A stretch of 64,000 nucleotides of DNA from Bradyrhizobium zhanjiangense (GTDB lineage: Bacteria > Pseudomonadota > Alphaproteobacteria > Rhizobiales > Xanthobacteraceae), in the NCBI RefSeq assembly GCF_004114935.1, contig NZ_CP022221.1, forward strand, positions 3,493,001 through 3,557,000. The letters are read 5' to 3'. The notes beneath the pieces are model-generated. The model was not told where the DNA came from. It ran no database searches and saw only the letters and a list, made by a program, of their open reading frames with translations. This document shows, one piece after another, positions 28,865-38,542 of this stretch (within the stretch, counting starts at the first letter, position 1; each line of letters begins with the position of its first letter). The translations under genes and the position numbers were made by a program.

Positions 28865-29879
28865 CGGCGGGCCTGAAGTAAAGCGGTGGCTCGCGGGAGC
28901 GATGGTCTTCATCGTTCTTGCGTTCGTGGGCTCTTCTGCAGATCCGTACTTTATCTCACTGATGACGATCGTGTTGCTATTCACTTTCCTGGGGCAGTCC
29001 TGGAACTTGATGCTTGGCATCGGCGGCCAACTATCGATTGGCCATGCGCTTTTTGTCGGGCTAGGTGCCTATTCGGTTGGCGTCCTCTACGTCAAGTACG
29101 GAATCTCGCCGTGGATTGGCCTCTTCCTTGGAATGATCATTGCCGGGTCAGTCGGTGCGGCATTGGCCTGGTTGAGCTTCCGCTTCGAAGTGCGCGGAAT
29201 CTATTTCGCGCTGCTGACGATTGCGGCTGCGGAGTTTGCCAGGATCATGTTCAGTGGATGGGAATTCGTTGGCGCAATGCAGGGGCTGTTCTTTCCGGCG
29301 CCAACTGGCGCGATCGAATTCTCAATGCTCCGGGGAGGAGCCCGCTTCTATTACTTTGTCGCGCTCGCACTGGCCGCGCTGGGAATTATAGGAACCGAAC
29401 TGATTTCACGATCCTACCTCGGATACGTGTGGCGAGCGATGCGAGACGATGAACCGGCCGCACGAGCGCTGGGGGTCCGCACTTTCCGGCACAAGATTCT
29501 TGTGATCTCTGTATCCGCCGCAGCGGCCGCGGCCGGCGGTGGGGTTCTGGGACTCGTGCAAGGGTCGATATTCCCGGACTCAATCATGGGTATGGGGCTC
29601 TCTGTTGATGTGCTGATCGGACCTGTGGTCGGTGGGCTGGGGACGACGTTCGGTCCTCTGATTGGCTCGCTTGCCGCGATCCCTCTGAACCATTTGATGA
29701 GTGCCATCGGCGACAATCTTCGGATTCCGGGGCTGAACAATATCGCTTACGGAATTGTCCTCATTTTGGTCGTCTGGTTTCTGCCAGATGGCATCTGGCC
29801 GGCGATCGTGCGTCTCTGCAAAGCAATTCAGGCGCCATCCCGACTGTGGTTGCCGCATCTGAGGAAGGCCGAGGAATGA
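28848..29879 (+). CDS. livM: Branched-chain-amino-acid-type ABC transporter permease (LivM family)
   Basis: A 343-residue permease, starting with GTG, with nine or so hydrophobic segments. The LivM pattern is clear (NLMLGIGGQLSIGHALFVGL, YFALLTIAAAEFARIM, MRDDEPAARALGVRTFRHKI, GLGTTFGPLIGS). It pairs with LivH in the membrane. It overlaps both livH and livG, consistent with a coupled livHMGF operon. The substrate-binding protein is encoded separately at 37257-38489. Confidence 0.92.
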   Translation: MQKRFDGGPEVKRWLAGAMVFIVLAFVGSSADPYFISLMTIVLLFTFLGQSWNLMLGIGGQLSIGHALFVGLGAYSVGVLYVKYGISPWIGLFLGMIIAGSVGAALAWLSFRFEVRGIYFALLTIAAAEFARIMFSGWEFVGAMQGLFFPAPTGAIEFSMLRGGARFYYFVALALAALGIIGTELISRSYLGYVWRAMRDDEPAARALGVRTFRHKILVISVSAAAAAAGGGVLGLVQGSIFPDSIMGMGLSVDVLIGPVVGGLGTTFGPLIGSLAAIPLNHLMSAIGDNLRIPGLNNIAYGIVLILVVWFLPDGIWPAIVRLCKAIQAPSRLWLPHLRKAEE

Positions 29880-30601
29880 CGGCTCTATTGGAAGTAAAGA
29901 ACCTCTCTCGATCGTTTGGGGGATTGGTTGCGGTCAAGGACGTCAACTTCACGCTAGAGGCCGGACGTATTACTGCGCTCATTGGGCCGAATGGTGCGGG
30001 AAAGACGACCTGTTTCAACCTTGTCGCCGGCTCCCTGAGCCCGACCAGCGGGCAGGTGTTCTTCGAAGGACGCCAGATCGACAGTACCCCTCCGGAAATT
30101 GTCTGCAGGATGGGTATCGCAAGAACATTTCAAATCGTTCGACCAATGCGTGATATGTCCGTGCTCGAGAACGCAATGGTGGGCGCCTTCAGCTGGACCA
30201 AAAGCGTAAAGGAAGCCAAATCGAAAGCCTACGAATCCCTTGAAAGCGTCGGACTCGCCGGCAAGGCCAATGCGCGGACGGACCAGCTAACGCTTCCGGA
30301 TCGGAAAATGCTGGAGACGGCGAAGGCGTTATCCACTCGGCCAAAACTGCTGTTGCTGGATGAAGTAATGGCGGGCCTTCGACCGACAGAAGCGGCGGGT
30401 GTCGTCCGAGTGCTGCAGACACTTGCCGAAGGCGGCCTGACGATCCTCCTGGTCGAACACGTCATGCGGATCGTGATGGAAGTCGCGTCGAACGTCATCG
30501 TACTTCATCACGGTGCCAAGATCGCGGAGGGAAGTCCCGCAGAAGTGGTTGCCGATCAGAAGGTTCTTGATAGCTATCTAGGGGCAGGCTTCCATGCTTG
30601 A
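29876..30601 (+). CDS. livG: ABC transporter ATP-binding protein (LivG family)
   Basis: A 241-residue ATPase. Walker A is GPNGAGKTT, Walker B is LLLLDEV, and the switch His lies in LVEHVMRIV. The signature loop reads LTLPDRK where most ABC ATPases have LSGGQ or LSYGQ, and Walker B ends in DEV in place of DEP. These changes occur in a known LivG subgroup, so the protein is not necessarily inactive. It should energise import with LivF. The start overlaps the livM stop (ATGA); the end overlaps livF. Confidence 0.92.
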   Translation: MTALLEVKNLSRSFGGLVAVKDVNFTLEAGRITALIGPNGAGKTTCFNLVAGSLSPTSGQVFFEGRQIDSTPPEIVCRMGIARTFQIVRPMRDMSVLENAMVGAFSWTKSVKEAKSKAYESLESVGLAGKANARTDQLTLPDRKMLETAKALSTRPKLLLLDEVMAGLRPTEAAGVVRVLQTLAEGGLTILLVEHVMRIVMEVASNVIVLHHGAKIAEGSPAEVVADQKVLDSYLGAGFHA

Positions 30602-31313
30602 CGCGGCGCTCTTATCGATTGACGGGCTCTCTGTTGCCTACGACGGATCGAGCGCATTAAACGGCGTCTCGCTGCAGATCCGCAAAGGAGAGTTGATCTG
30701 CGTCGTTGGGGCGAATGGTGCAGGGAAAACGTCGCTCATCAGATCGATCTCGGGTATAGTACGATCTTCAAGTGGCACCGTAAAAATGAACGGCGTCAAT
30801 ATTGCTGGGCTGCCGCCATGGGAGATATGCGAACGCGGTATAGCGCAGGTCGCCGAGGGTCGACAGATTTTCGGCAGCCTCTCTGTCGAGGAAAATCTTC
30901 TGCTAGGCGGATCACTGAAGCGCGCGAAGGCCTATCAGCTCGAGACGCTTGAGTTCGTCTACCAACTGTTTGAGAGACTACGGGAGCGTAGACGGCAACT
31001 GGCAGGGACCCTATCCGGGGGCGAACAGCAGATGTTGGCGATCGGACGTGCGATCATGTCGAAGCCCGAAATGGTTATGTTCGACGAGCCGTCGATTGGG
31101 TTATCGCCTGCACTGACAGATGTGATGTTTGGCGTAGTGAAATCGCTCCACGAGCAAGGGATTACAGTGCTGCTGGTCGAACAGAACGTGGCGAAATCGC
31201 TTGCCTTGAGCAATCGCGGCTATGTCCTGGAGAATGGTTCAATCGTACTGCACGGATCGAGTCAAGAATTGCTCAACAATTCCGAGATTCAACGCGCATA
31301 TCTCGGAATGTAG
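30594..31313 (+). CDS. livF: ABC transporter ATP-binding protein (LivF family)
   Basis: A 239-residue ATPase with canonical motifs: Walker A GANGAGKTS, signature LSGGEQQ, Walker B MVMFDEPSIGLSP, and the switch His replaced by Gln in LLVEQNV, which is usual for LivF. It completes the HMGF importer. It is followed by two back-to-back hairpins and a pyrimidine tract that probably end the transcript. Confidence 0.93.
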   Translation: MLDAALLSIDGLSVAYDGSSALNGVSLQIRKGELICVVGANGAGKTSLIRSISGIVRSSSGTVKMNGVNIAGLPPWEICERGIAQVAEGRQIFGSLSVEENLLLGGSLKRAKAYQLETLEFVYQLFERLRERRRQLAGTLSGGEQQMLAIGRAIMSKPEMVMFDEPSIGLSPALTDVMFGVVKSLHEQGITVLLVEQNVAKSLALSNRGYVLENGSIVLHGSSQELLNNSEIQRAYLGM

Positions 31314-31322
31314 CGGAGCTGT

Positions 31323-31397
<75 letters not shown>

Positions 31398-31549
31398 TAC
31401 TTAACGGTCCTTCGGACCAGCGGAATTGCAAGCCGTCTAAGCAGATAATGCCGTGATGTGCCGCCGGGGCAACCTTTTGTGTTGATGCCTGCCGACGATG
31501 AAGCGGTGTACAGCAATCAATTCCGAGGTGCGTCACCTAGGCTCTACTC

Positions 31550-32311
31550 ATGATACAGGATGATGCCCTCTTAATCGATCGCCACCTTGACCTGGTCACA
31601 ATGACTATGAATAGGCCACCGGCAAACGCGTTGAACAACGAACTAGTTGAGCGCTTGCTGGATGCCTTTCGGGCGCTTGCCAGCCAGGCGATGCCGCCAG
31701 GTATTGTTCTGACTGGTCAGGGTACCCGGTTCTTCAGTGCAGGCGGCGACATAAAGGAAGTGACGGGCATCGAGATATCCCGGCCTCGTATGAGGTCGTT
31801 CCATGCGCTCCTTTGCGAGATGGAGCGATATCCGGCGCCGCTTGTGTGTGCCGTCCGAGGTTACGCTGTCGGCGGCGCGTTGGAATTTCTTCTGCACGCC
31901 GATTACGTGATCGCGAATGGCGAGTGTAAGATCGGTTTCCCGGAAATCAACCATGGTCTCTTGCCCGCGGCCAAAGGCATGCGGAAGGCAGTGCAGAAAC
32001 TGGGACTTCGTGATGCGCGAGCGCTGCTATATTGTGGCGAGCTGGTCGATGCAAGGAAAGCACTCGAGATCGGAGCAATCGACGAGATTGCAGCGACTTC
32101 GGACGTGACGTCGCGAGCGTTAGAAGAGTGTAAGTACCTTCGCGGAAAGGATCAAAGGCTATTTGCGGCCATCAAGCGCTCGCTGAACCTGACGGACCAG
32201 ATGGACGACGCCTCCCTTGAGGCGATGACAATTGAGGATCTTGGGGCCTACCTGACGGGAGACAGTTCGGCAGATGCGCGGGCCCGATTTCTGTCGAAAA
32301 ACGCAAAGTAG
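31550..32311 (+). CDS. Enoyl-CoA hydratase/isomerase family protein (crotonase 1)
   Basis: A 253-residue crotonase-fold protein. Both catalytic glutamates of enoyl-CoA hydratase have counterparts (GGALEF and GFPEINHG), and the oxyanion-hole pattern FSAGGDIKE is present, so hydratase or related chemistry on a CoA ester is plausible. PAAKGMRKAVQKLG replaces the usual PGAGGTQRL. It begins the second gene group of the cluster and is followed after six bases by the creatininase-family gene. Confidence 0.88.
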   Translation: MIQDDALLIDRHLDLVTMTMNRPPANALNNELVERLLDAFRALASQAMPPGIVLTGQGTRFFSAGGDIKEVTGIEISRPRMRSFHALLCEMERYPAPLVCAVRGYAVGGALEFLLHADYVIANGECKIGFPEINHGLLPAAKGMRKAVQKLGLRDARALLYCGELVDARKALEIGAIDEIAATSDVTSRALEECKYLRGKDQRLFAAIKRSLNLTDQMDDASLEAMTIEDLGAYLTGDSSADARARFLSKNAK

Positions 32312-32317
32312 GCATCG

Positions 32318-33085
32318 ATGACCGAATTTGCTTCTTCTGATGAAGTTCGACTGGAGTTGATGAATTTCGAGCAGGTGTCGGCGGCCCTGGCGCAGGGGAC
32401 GTCGACGATCCTGGTACCGTGCGGGGCCGTCGAGCAACATGGACCGCATCTTCCTCTTTGCATGGATGCCGACCACGCTGATGCGCTCGCATATAAGGTG
32501 GCGCGGCATCTTGGAAATGCTTTGATCGCACCGACAATCAAGGTCGGCTGCTCAGCTCACCATCTCGTATTTCCCGGCACCATCTCCCTTCGTCCTGAAA
32601 CGTTCGAAGCGATCTGCCTCGACTACTGCACAAGTCTCGCTCGGCACGGCTTCAAGCGGATCCTGCTGTTCTCGGGACACATCGGTAATTTTCCAATCCT
32701 GCGCGACATGCTTCCTCGATTGAAGCAGGCTATTCCCGAAGACGTCGAGATCGACGTATTCTCCGATTCGATCGCATGGATCGACAGGTGGCGAAGCGCC
32801 GTCAAAGAGGCCGGCGCAAACCCAGATGCGGTCGGCGGTCATGCCGACATAGCGGAGACGTCTCTCATGCTGTATCTGCGTCCCGACAGCGTGCGGCCGG
32901 ATCGGTTCGAGGCGGGGCACCTTGGCGCGCTGTCTGAAGAGCAACTTCGGTCCATGTGGAGAAACGGCGTCAAATCGGTCACTGCCAACGGCATCATTGG
33001 CGATCCGCATGGGTCGACTGCGGCAATTGGCGAGCGATGTCTTGAGGCGATAACCGAGCTCCTCGTCGCGTCCTTTGACAAATAG
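32318..33085 (+). CDS. Creatininase-family amidohydrolase
   Basis: A 255-residue protein of the creatininase family. The metal site is recognisable: GAVEQHGPHLPLCMDADHA supplies Glu, His and Asp, LLFSGHIGNFPIL matches the usual NGHGGN loop, and GGHADIAETSLML gives a further His and Glu. Family members hydrolyse cyclic amides such as creatinine or act as formamide hydrolases (MftE, FAPy hydrolases). In this cluster it could open a lactam or cleave an amide after oxygenation; that is inference. It is encoded just behind crotonase 1, so the two are probably co-translated. Confidence 0.88.
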   Translation: MTEFASSDEVRLELMNFEQVSAALAQGTSTILVPCGAVEQHGPHLPLCMDADHADALAYKVARHLGNALIAPTIKVGCSAHHLVFPGTISLRPETFEAICLDYCTSLARHGFKRILLFSGHIGNFPILRDMLPRLKQAIPEDVEIDVFSDSIAWIDRWRSAVKEAGANPDAVGGHADIAETSLMLYLRPDSVRPDRFEAGHLGALSEEQLRSMWRNGVKSVTANGIIGDPHGSTAAIGERCLEAITELLVASFDK

Positions 33086-33305
33086 ACGGGGTCGTATCGA
33101 GCGCATCCCGCTCTTCGAGCACTGTCCCCAAGTAAATCGCCACGTCGTTGCGACGAAGGACGGCGATGTCCTGAGACATGACGCGGTTCGGCTGCGTACA
33201 GCACAAAATTTGGAAAGTTGTGTAGCGAGACCCTGCATTCGGACGAAAATATTGCTGTGGTTATGAAATGTTAGGCCATCTCGAAACTCCCTGAGGATTA
33301 AGAAG

Positions 33306-34436
33306 ATGGCACTTACGTTCGGGTTTTGGTCGGAGCAGGAAACCCAGGTCGGGCAGAGTTATGCGCGCCGACTCCATGAGCTGGTGGACGAGGTGCGCCT
33401 CGCAGAAAAAATGGGGTTCGATTGCGCCTCGCTCTCCGAACAACACGTCGCATTGGGCGGCATTTCGAGCTCGGCGCCAGAGGTGGTCTATGGCTATCTC
33501 GCTGCCGTCACCTCGCGCATCAAGCTGAGGCCGGCGGTCACTTTGATGCCGCAGAAGATCAATCACGCCTTGCGGACCGCGGAGCGCTTGGCGGTGACGG
33601 ACATTCTCTCGAACGGTCGCATGGAGTTCTACGCCGGTCGAGCCAATACCACCATCGCGATGCGCGCGTTCAACGTCGATCCGGGTGAGACGCTCGCTCA
33701 AATGGAGGAGGGGATCGCGCTTCTGAAGAAATCGATGCGCGAAGACATCTTCACCTTCGAGGGCAAGTACTACCAGGTTCCGCCGCGAATGCTTGTCCCG
33801 AAGCCCCTGCAGAAGCCCCATCCGGTCATCGGCATCGCTGCCACGAGCGAACGCAGTCACAGCTGGGCTGGCGCCGAAGGCCTCGCTGTAATGAGCAATT
33901 CGATCTACCAGGGATGGGAGGTCCAGGAAAAGCTGCTCAACTCCTATCGTCGATCCTGGAAGCGTGACGAGCTTGGGCCGCTCGAGCGCCCACGCATCGG
34001 CATTCCGCTCTTTTTTGGGATTGGTCCTACGGATCAGAAGGCGAAGGAAGACTACGCCGAGCCGTTGATGAACTATGCGAAGATCTCGACCGACGCTTAT
34101 CCGCGCTTGGCAAAGATTGCCGATGATTACGCGTACATGAGCGAGAGCGTACCCGCCATGGAGCGCGCCGCCAAGGACTGGGATTATCTGCTCAATCACT
34201 CGGCAACTACGGTTTGCGGGAGCCCCGATACCGTCATTCGACAGATCGAAAAGTTCCAGGCATTGGGCATTGATGAGGTCCTTCTGCATCTGGACTCCGT
34301 AAATCACGAGAAGATCATGGAAGCGATCGAAATGGTCGGGCGCTACGTCATCCCGCACTTCAATGACAGAAACAATGTCGTGCGGCCGACGGAGGAGATC
34401 CTCGGTCAGATTCGCGCCATGCGGCCGCAAAAGTAA
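33306..34436 (+). CDS. Luciferase-like (LLM) flavin-dependent monooxygenase
   Basis: A 376-residue TIM-barrel enzyme of the bacterial luciferase-like family (AEKMGFDCASLSEQHVALGG, ERLAVTDILSNGRMEFYAGR, VCGSPDTVIRQIEKFQALGI near the end). These enzymes use reduced flavin from a separate reductase to oxygenate a substrate; the flavin reductase at 27215-27742 fits. TGAGGATTAAGAAG precedes the ATG. A gap of 220 bases from the creatininase gene may hold a promoter. Substrate unknown. Confidence 0.9.
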   Translation: MALTFGFWSEQETQVGQSYARRLHELVDEVRLAEKMGFDCASLSEQHVALGGISSSAPEVVYGYLAAVTSRIKLRPAVTLMPQKINHALRTAERLAVTDILSNGRMEFYAGRANTTIAMRAFNVDPGETLAQMEEGIALLKKSMREDIFTFEGKYYQVPPRMLVPKPLQKPHPVIGIAATSERSHSWAGAEGLAVMSNSIYQGWEVQEKLLNSYRRSWKRDELGPLERPRIGIPLFFGIGPTDQKAKEDYAEPLMNYAKISTDAYPRLAKIADDYAYMSESVPAMERAAKDWDYLLNHSATTVCGSPDTVIRQIEKFQALGIDEVLLHLDSVNHEKIMEAIEMVGRYVIPHFNDRNNVVRPTEEILGQIRAMRPQK

Positions 34437-34465
34437 AGTGTCCAGGAAAACACGGGAGCAGACCA

Positions 34466-35245
34466 ATGTCGAAGCAGGGCTACAAATATCTGATTGTCGA
34501 GCGGCGTCCGAGCGGTGTTGCCGTCGTAACCATGAACCGCCCGGAAATCCTGAATGCGATCAACTGGGATATGCACCACGAGCTGGAGCGCGTCTTCGTC
34601 GAGCTGGACGACGACAAGGCGACACGCGCAATCGTGCTGACGGGCGCCGGGCGCGGCTTCTGTTCCGGTGGCGATCAGAAGACGCTCGACAAGAGCCCGA
34701 TTCCTTCGCCGACCCGAGGTGGGCGTCATCTCATTCGGAATATGCTGGAAGTCGAAGTCCCTATCGTTGCTGCAGTCAACGGCGTTGCCGTTGGTCTCGG
34801 CGCGACGCTCGCTCTCTTCTGCGATGTCATCTTCGCAAATCCAACAGCACGGTTCGCCGATACGCATGTCACGGCGGGTGTCGTCGCAGGTGACGGAGGG
34901 GCTGTGATCTGGCCTCTCCTGATGGGGCCTGCCCGTGCGAAACACTATCTCATGACCGGCGAATTCATTTCCGCGGAAAAGGCGGCTTCCATCGGAATGA
35001 TCAACGACGTCATTTCCGACAGAGACGTCAAGGAGGCCGCGATCGAATACGCTGAGATGCTCGCGAGCGGTCCGAGGGAAGCGATCATTTGGACCAAATA
35101 CAGCGTCAACAAGATCATCAAGCAATATTCGCACCTATTGCTGGATACGTCGACTGCTCTGGAGACTATCACTTTCGCATCGCCTGATCGGAGGGATGCG
35201 GTCGCCGCGTTCGCCGAAAAGCGCAAGCGTTTCGCGGAGCGGTGA
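34466..35245 (+). CDS. Enoyl-CoA hydratase/isomerase family protein (crotonase 2, atypical active site)
   Basis: A 259-residue crotonase-fold protein with the oxyanion-hole motif FCSGGDQKT. The positions of the two hydratase glutamates are not Glu here: the first falls in GLGATLAL and the second in ADTHVTAG. An acidic residue is offered by VAGDGGAVIWPLL. It is thus unlikely to be a simple hydratase and may be an isomerase, hydrolase or ring-cleaving member. It lies 29 bases behind the monooxygenase and one base before the ligase gene. Confidence 0.88.
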   Translation: MSKQGYKYLIVERRPSGVAVVTMNRPEILNAINWDMHHELERVFVELDDDKATRAIVLTGAGRGFCSGGDQKTLDKSPIPSPTRGGRHLIRNMLEVEVPIVAAVNGVAVGLGATLALFCDVIFANPTARFADTHVTAGVVAGDGGAVIWPLLMGPARAKHYLMTGEFISAEKAASIGMINDVISDRDVKEAAIEYAEMLASGPREAIIWTKYSVNKIIKQYSHLLLDTSTALETITFASPDRRDAVAAFAEKRKRFAER

Positions 35246-35246
35246 A

Positions 35247-37118
35247 ATGGACGTCGAACACTTCACGTCGGGGGCTCAGTTCGCGGATGTAACCATTCCG
35301 CAGCTTCTGAGTTCTCGACGAGCAGCGCGGCCGGACGAGATAGCATTCAAGCAGAAGCGCCGGGGCGAATGGACTGCGACAACCTGGAGGCAGTATTCAG
35401 ATCTGGTCGCTAATTTGGCCGCGGCTCTGCAGAGAGCCGGATTCAAACACGGTGACCGTGCGGCCATCATGGGAGACGTGTCCCAAGAGTGGCTGCTTGC
35501 GGACATGGCGACGATCTGCGCCGGCGGAGTGATGGTCGGCGTCTATTTTACGTCATCGCCAGAAGAAGTTGGCTACTACCTCAGCGATTCCGGAGCATCC
35601 TTCGTCTTTGTCGGGAGCGAACTTCAACTCAATATTGTCCTGGCGTCAGGCCTGGCCGACAAGTTGAGTAAAATCATAGTGCTCGACCCGGAGTGGAAGG
35701 GAGCGGGCGGCTCCGCAAATGTTGTCCCGCTCCAGGAGTTCTTGAGAGGAATCGCGGTCGACGCTGATTTGTTCCTTAGGGAGCAGATTGCGAAATCAAA
35801 GGCAAGCGATCTCGCGAGCATTGGGTACACATCCGGTACGACGGGGTTTCCGAAAGGTGCGATGCTAACCCACCTTTCGCTACTCGCTGGCGCGCACTCA
35901 GTAACAACCTTCAATTCGAGTTTGCCTTCCGATGCGCATCGCGTCGTGGTGCATCTTCCGATGTCCCACACGGTTGCGCGCGCGCAGGCAACGACGTTGC
36001 CGTTGCTAATCCGGCTTGTGCCGTACTTTGGGGAATCGAGCGCTGATTTCGCTCAAACGATCAAGGAAGTGAAGCCAACCTACTTCATGGCTCCGCCGAG
36101 GTTCTATCAGAGGTTTGCCACCCAGATCCTCAGTAAGGTTCATTCGGGGTCTGAGAAGCAGAAGCAAGACTACCAATTCGCAATGACGATCGCTCGCAAG
36201 GCGCTCGACGACCGTCAGGCCGGCGGTGTGCCCAACCCGTTCATATCCGCCCTGTTCGCCGTCTGCCGGGAACGGATTTTCCGTCCCTTGCTTGCCGAGG
36301 TCGGGTTTGAACATCTCACCGTCACCTATACGTCGTCGGCCGCGATGCCTTCCGAACTCATGTCTCTGTGGCAGCTGTGGGGACTGCAGCTAAAGGAATG
36401 CTACGGGCAGACCGAGCTGGTTGGAGCGAACCTGGTCCAGATGGCTGAATGGCCGGAAGCGGGAACCGTAGGCGTCCCCGTACATGATGCGGCGTGGGAA
36501 ACTGCCGTTCTTGAAGACGGAGAAATGATCGTCAAAGGTCCTGGGCTCTTTGTCGGATACTGGAATAAGCCAGAGGAAACGAGGTCGGCCCTCCGCGATG
36601 GCTGGCTTTATACCGGCGATATCGTGGAGATTGGGCCGACAGGCCTGTTCAAGCTGGTCGATCGAAAGAAGGAGATCATCAACACATCCAACGGCAAATC
36701 GATCAGCCCCACGCAGATCGAGAATGAAATCCGGCACAGTCCCTTCATCTCTGAAGCGGCGGTGATCGGAGAAGGAAAGAAGTATCTGACCGCGTTGATC
36801 GAAGTAGATGCAACCGCGACAATGGAGTGGGCCAAATCGCGTGATCTTCGCATTGCGCACTATTCGGATCTGGCGGAGTCAGAGATCGTCGTCCGGATGG
36901 TTGAAGGCGAGATTGCCAAAGCGAACGGTCGGCTAGCGAGGGCCGAGCAGATCAAGGCCTTTCGAATACTTCCGGAGGAGCTCTCTCCGGAGAATGGCGT
37001 GATGACGCCAACGCGGAAAAAACGCCGCAAGCAAATAATGGAGCGGTACCGGTCACTGATCGATTCGCTCTATGACGATAGTGAGGAAAATCTGATCAAG
37101 ACCGAGGTAGGAATATAA
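35247..37118 (+). CDS. Long-chain-type AMP-dependent acyl-CoA synthetase
   Basis: A 623-residue ligase of the long-chain acyl-CoA synthetase type. Motifs include IGYTSGTTGFPKGAMLTHLS, ECYGQTELVG, GWLYTGDIVEIGPTGLFKLV and DRKKEIINTSNGKSISP, followed by an extended C-terminus. It should form the CoA thioester on which the two crotonases act. The ATG at 35247 is taken because it lies one base after the preceding stop; a longer frame would overlap crotonase 2. Family membership does not fix the substrate; such enzymes in ABC-linked catabolic clusters also take aromatic or alicyclic acids. Confidence 0.9.
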   Translation: MDVEHFTSGAQFADVTIPQLLSSRRAARPDEIAFKQKRRGEWTATTWRQYSDLVANLAAALQRAGFKHGDRAAIMGDVSQEWLLADMATICAGGVMVGVYFTSSPEEVGYYLSDSGASFVFVGSELQLNIVLASGLADKLSKIIVLDPEWKGAGGSANVVPLQEFLRGIAVDADLFLREQIAKSKASDLASIGYTSGTTGFPKGAMLTHLSLLAGAHSVTTFNSSLPSDAHRVVVHLPMSHTVARAQATTLPLLIRLVPYFGESSADFAQTIKEVKPTYFMAPPRFYQRFATQILSKVHSGSEKQKQDYQFAMTIARKALDDRQAGGVPNPFISALFAVCRERIFRPLLAEVGFEHLTVTYTSSAAMPSELMSLWQLWGLQLKECYGQTELVGANLVQMAEWPEAGTVGVPVHDAAWETAVLEDGEMIVKGPGLFVGYWNKPEETRSALRDGWLYTGDIVEIGPTGLFKLVDRKKEIINTSNGKSISPTQIENEIRHSPFISEAAVIGEGKKYLTALIEVDATATMEWAKSRDLRIAHYSDLAESEIVVRMVEGEIAKANGRLARAEQIKAFRILPEELSPENGVMTPTRKKRRKQIMERYRSLIDSLYDDSEENLIKTEVGI

Positions 37119-37256
37119 TCTGATGCGTTTCCGCTTACTGCGATCATCAAGCGTGCTCGTGTTGCAGCTGTGTTCGCGCTGCAGCGCGCTGTCATTCTTA
37201 AAGCTTCCCACCAAATCGCCGCAATTTCCATTGTAGTCAACTGAAAGAGACTTCAC

Positions 37257-38489
37257 ATGAAGAATCGCATCGGAAAAAGGTTTACTCGCCGGGCCGTACT
37301 CGGCAGCGGTGCTGGCATCGCCGCCGGGCTTGTATCGTGGCCGGTCAGGGCGGTAGGCCAAGTCAAGGTTAAGATCGGCGCGATCATGCCCAGCAGCGGC
37401 GTGTTGGCGTTCCCCGGACAGGCTTGCGTGCGGGGCATTGATCTCGGCGCGAAGTTCGCCAGACAGAAGTACGGTGATGACATTGAGGTCAGTCACGCCG
37501 ATACGCAGAGCCGGCCGGAAAATGGCCGCATCGCTGCGGAGAACCTGATCCGCCAGGGTTGTACGGTCCTCATAGGCGCCTGGGACTCAGGCGCGACCAT
37601 CTCGGCGCTTCAGGCCTGCGAAGCAGCGAAGGTCCCGATGGTCGTGCATATCGCCAGCGCGACCCAAGTGACCTCGCAGGGGTTCACTCAGGTCTTCCGC
37701 TACTATCCGACGTCGCTGATGATCATTCGTCAGTCGCTTGTCGATTTGAAAGCTCTGTTGCCGACCCTCAACGGTGCGCCAGCCAGCGCGGTCGTCCTCC
37801 ACCTCAACAACGTGATGGGGCAGTCCAGCGCAACGAGCATAGCACAGGCCTGGAAAGAGGTCGATCTCCCGATCAAGCTCACCGAGTTCATTCCATACGA
37901 TGAGAAGGCCAAGGATCTCTCGGTCGAAGTTGCAAAGGCAAAAGCGACCGGCGCTGACATGCTTTTCCCGATCACCCGGGTCAACGACGCCATCATGATC
38001 ACACGTGAGTGTGTAAAGCAGGGATGGAGCCCGAAAATGATCTACTCGGCGAATTCGAACGGCGTTATCGACAAGGCATATTACGACGCGCTCGGCAAAT
38101 ACGCTGACGGCGCGATGGCGTCGGCGCTCTACTACAATCCGAAGGCGCCCGACGCGCACAAAATTCTCGAGATGTTCGCGGCCGACTACCCCAATGAATG
38201 GCTCGACGCAAATGCGGCATGCGCTTTCGAGGCCGTGCAGATCGTCAGGGATGCGGTAAAGCGTGCGGGCTCGTCGGAATCGGGGGCAATTCACGACGCG
38301 CTCAAGCTGACGGAAATGCAGCCAGTCTTGATGTCGTCTGGGACGATCAAATTTGACTCAAGCGGCCAAAACGTGAATTCCGCCGTGGCTCTGCTTCAGG
38401 CGCAAAAAGGCAAGCCGCGCGTCGTTTCACCGAGGGCAATTGCCGAAGCAGACCTGGAATATCCGCTGGTGCCCTTCAGCTCTCGATAA
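37257..38489 (+). CDS. ABC transporter substrate-binding protein (LivJ-like)
   Basis: A 410-residue periplasmic binding protein of the branched-chain amino-acid type. The N-terminus FTRRAVLGSGAGIAAGLVSW with twin arginine and a cleavage region near VRAVG indicates Tat-dependent export. The mature part begins VKVKIGAIMPSSGVLAFPGQ and has LIGAWDSGATISALQACEAA. It should capture the ligand for the LivHMGF importer encoded 6 kb upstream. It ends the cluster and is followed by a strong terminator. Confidence 0.92.
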   Translation: MKNRIGKRFTRRAVLGSGAGIAAGLVSWPVRAVGQVKVKIGAIMPSSGVLAFPGQACVRGIDLGAKFARQKYGDDIEVSHADTQSRPENGRIAAENLIRQGCTVLIGAWDSGATISALQACEAAKVPMVVHIASATQVTSQGFTQVFRYYPTSLMIIRQSLVDLKALLPTLNGAPASAVVLHLNNVMGQSSATSIAQAWKEVDLPIKLTEFIPYDEKAKDLSVEVAKAKATGADMLFPITRVNDAIMITRECVKQGWSPKMIYSANSNGVIDKAYYDALGKYADGAMASALYYNPKAPDAHKILEMFAADYPNEWLDANAACAFEAVQIVRDAVKRAGSSESGAIHDALKLTEMQPVLMSSGTIKFDSSGQNVNSAVALLQAQKGKPRVVSPRAIAEADLEYPLVPFSSR

Positions 38490-38497
38490 GGCGTCAC

Positions 38498-38534
38498 GAA
38501 CCACAGCCCCGGTTCAATGCCGGGGCTGTGGTTC
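38498..38534. terminator. Bidirectional rho-independent-type terminator
   Basis: A perfect 15-base inverted repeat, GAACCACAGCCCCGG and its complement, with a 7-base loop, lies nine bases behind the binding-protein stop and nine bases from the end of the convergent AraC gene. The stem is GC-rich with A/T at its base, so it can serve both directions. Confidence 0.85.
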
Positions 38535-38542
38535 TATACGTG

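Noticed and set aside
29846..30601. LivG as an inactive ATPase because LSGGQ and DEP are altered
   Set aside because: LTLPDRK and DEV occur in a recognisable LivG subgroup in which the partner LivF carries the canonical motifs; Walker A and the switch His are intact.
33261..34466. 401-codon minus-strand frame opposite the luciferase-like monooxygenase
   Set aside because: No protein family pattern; fully antisense to a gene with clear motifs. A GC-skew artefact, as are similar frames opposite mutB (25020-26186) and pccA (19895-20896).
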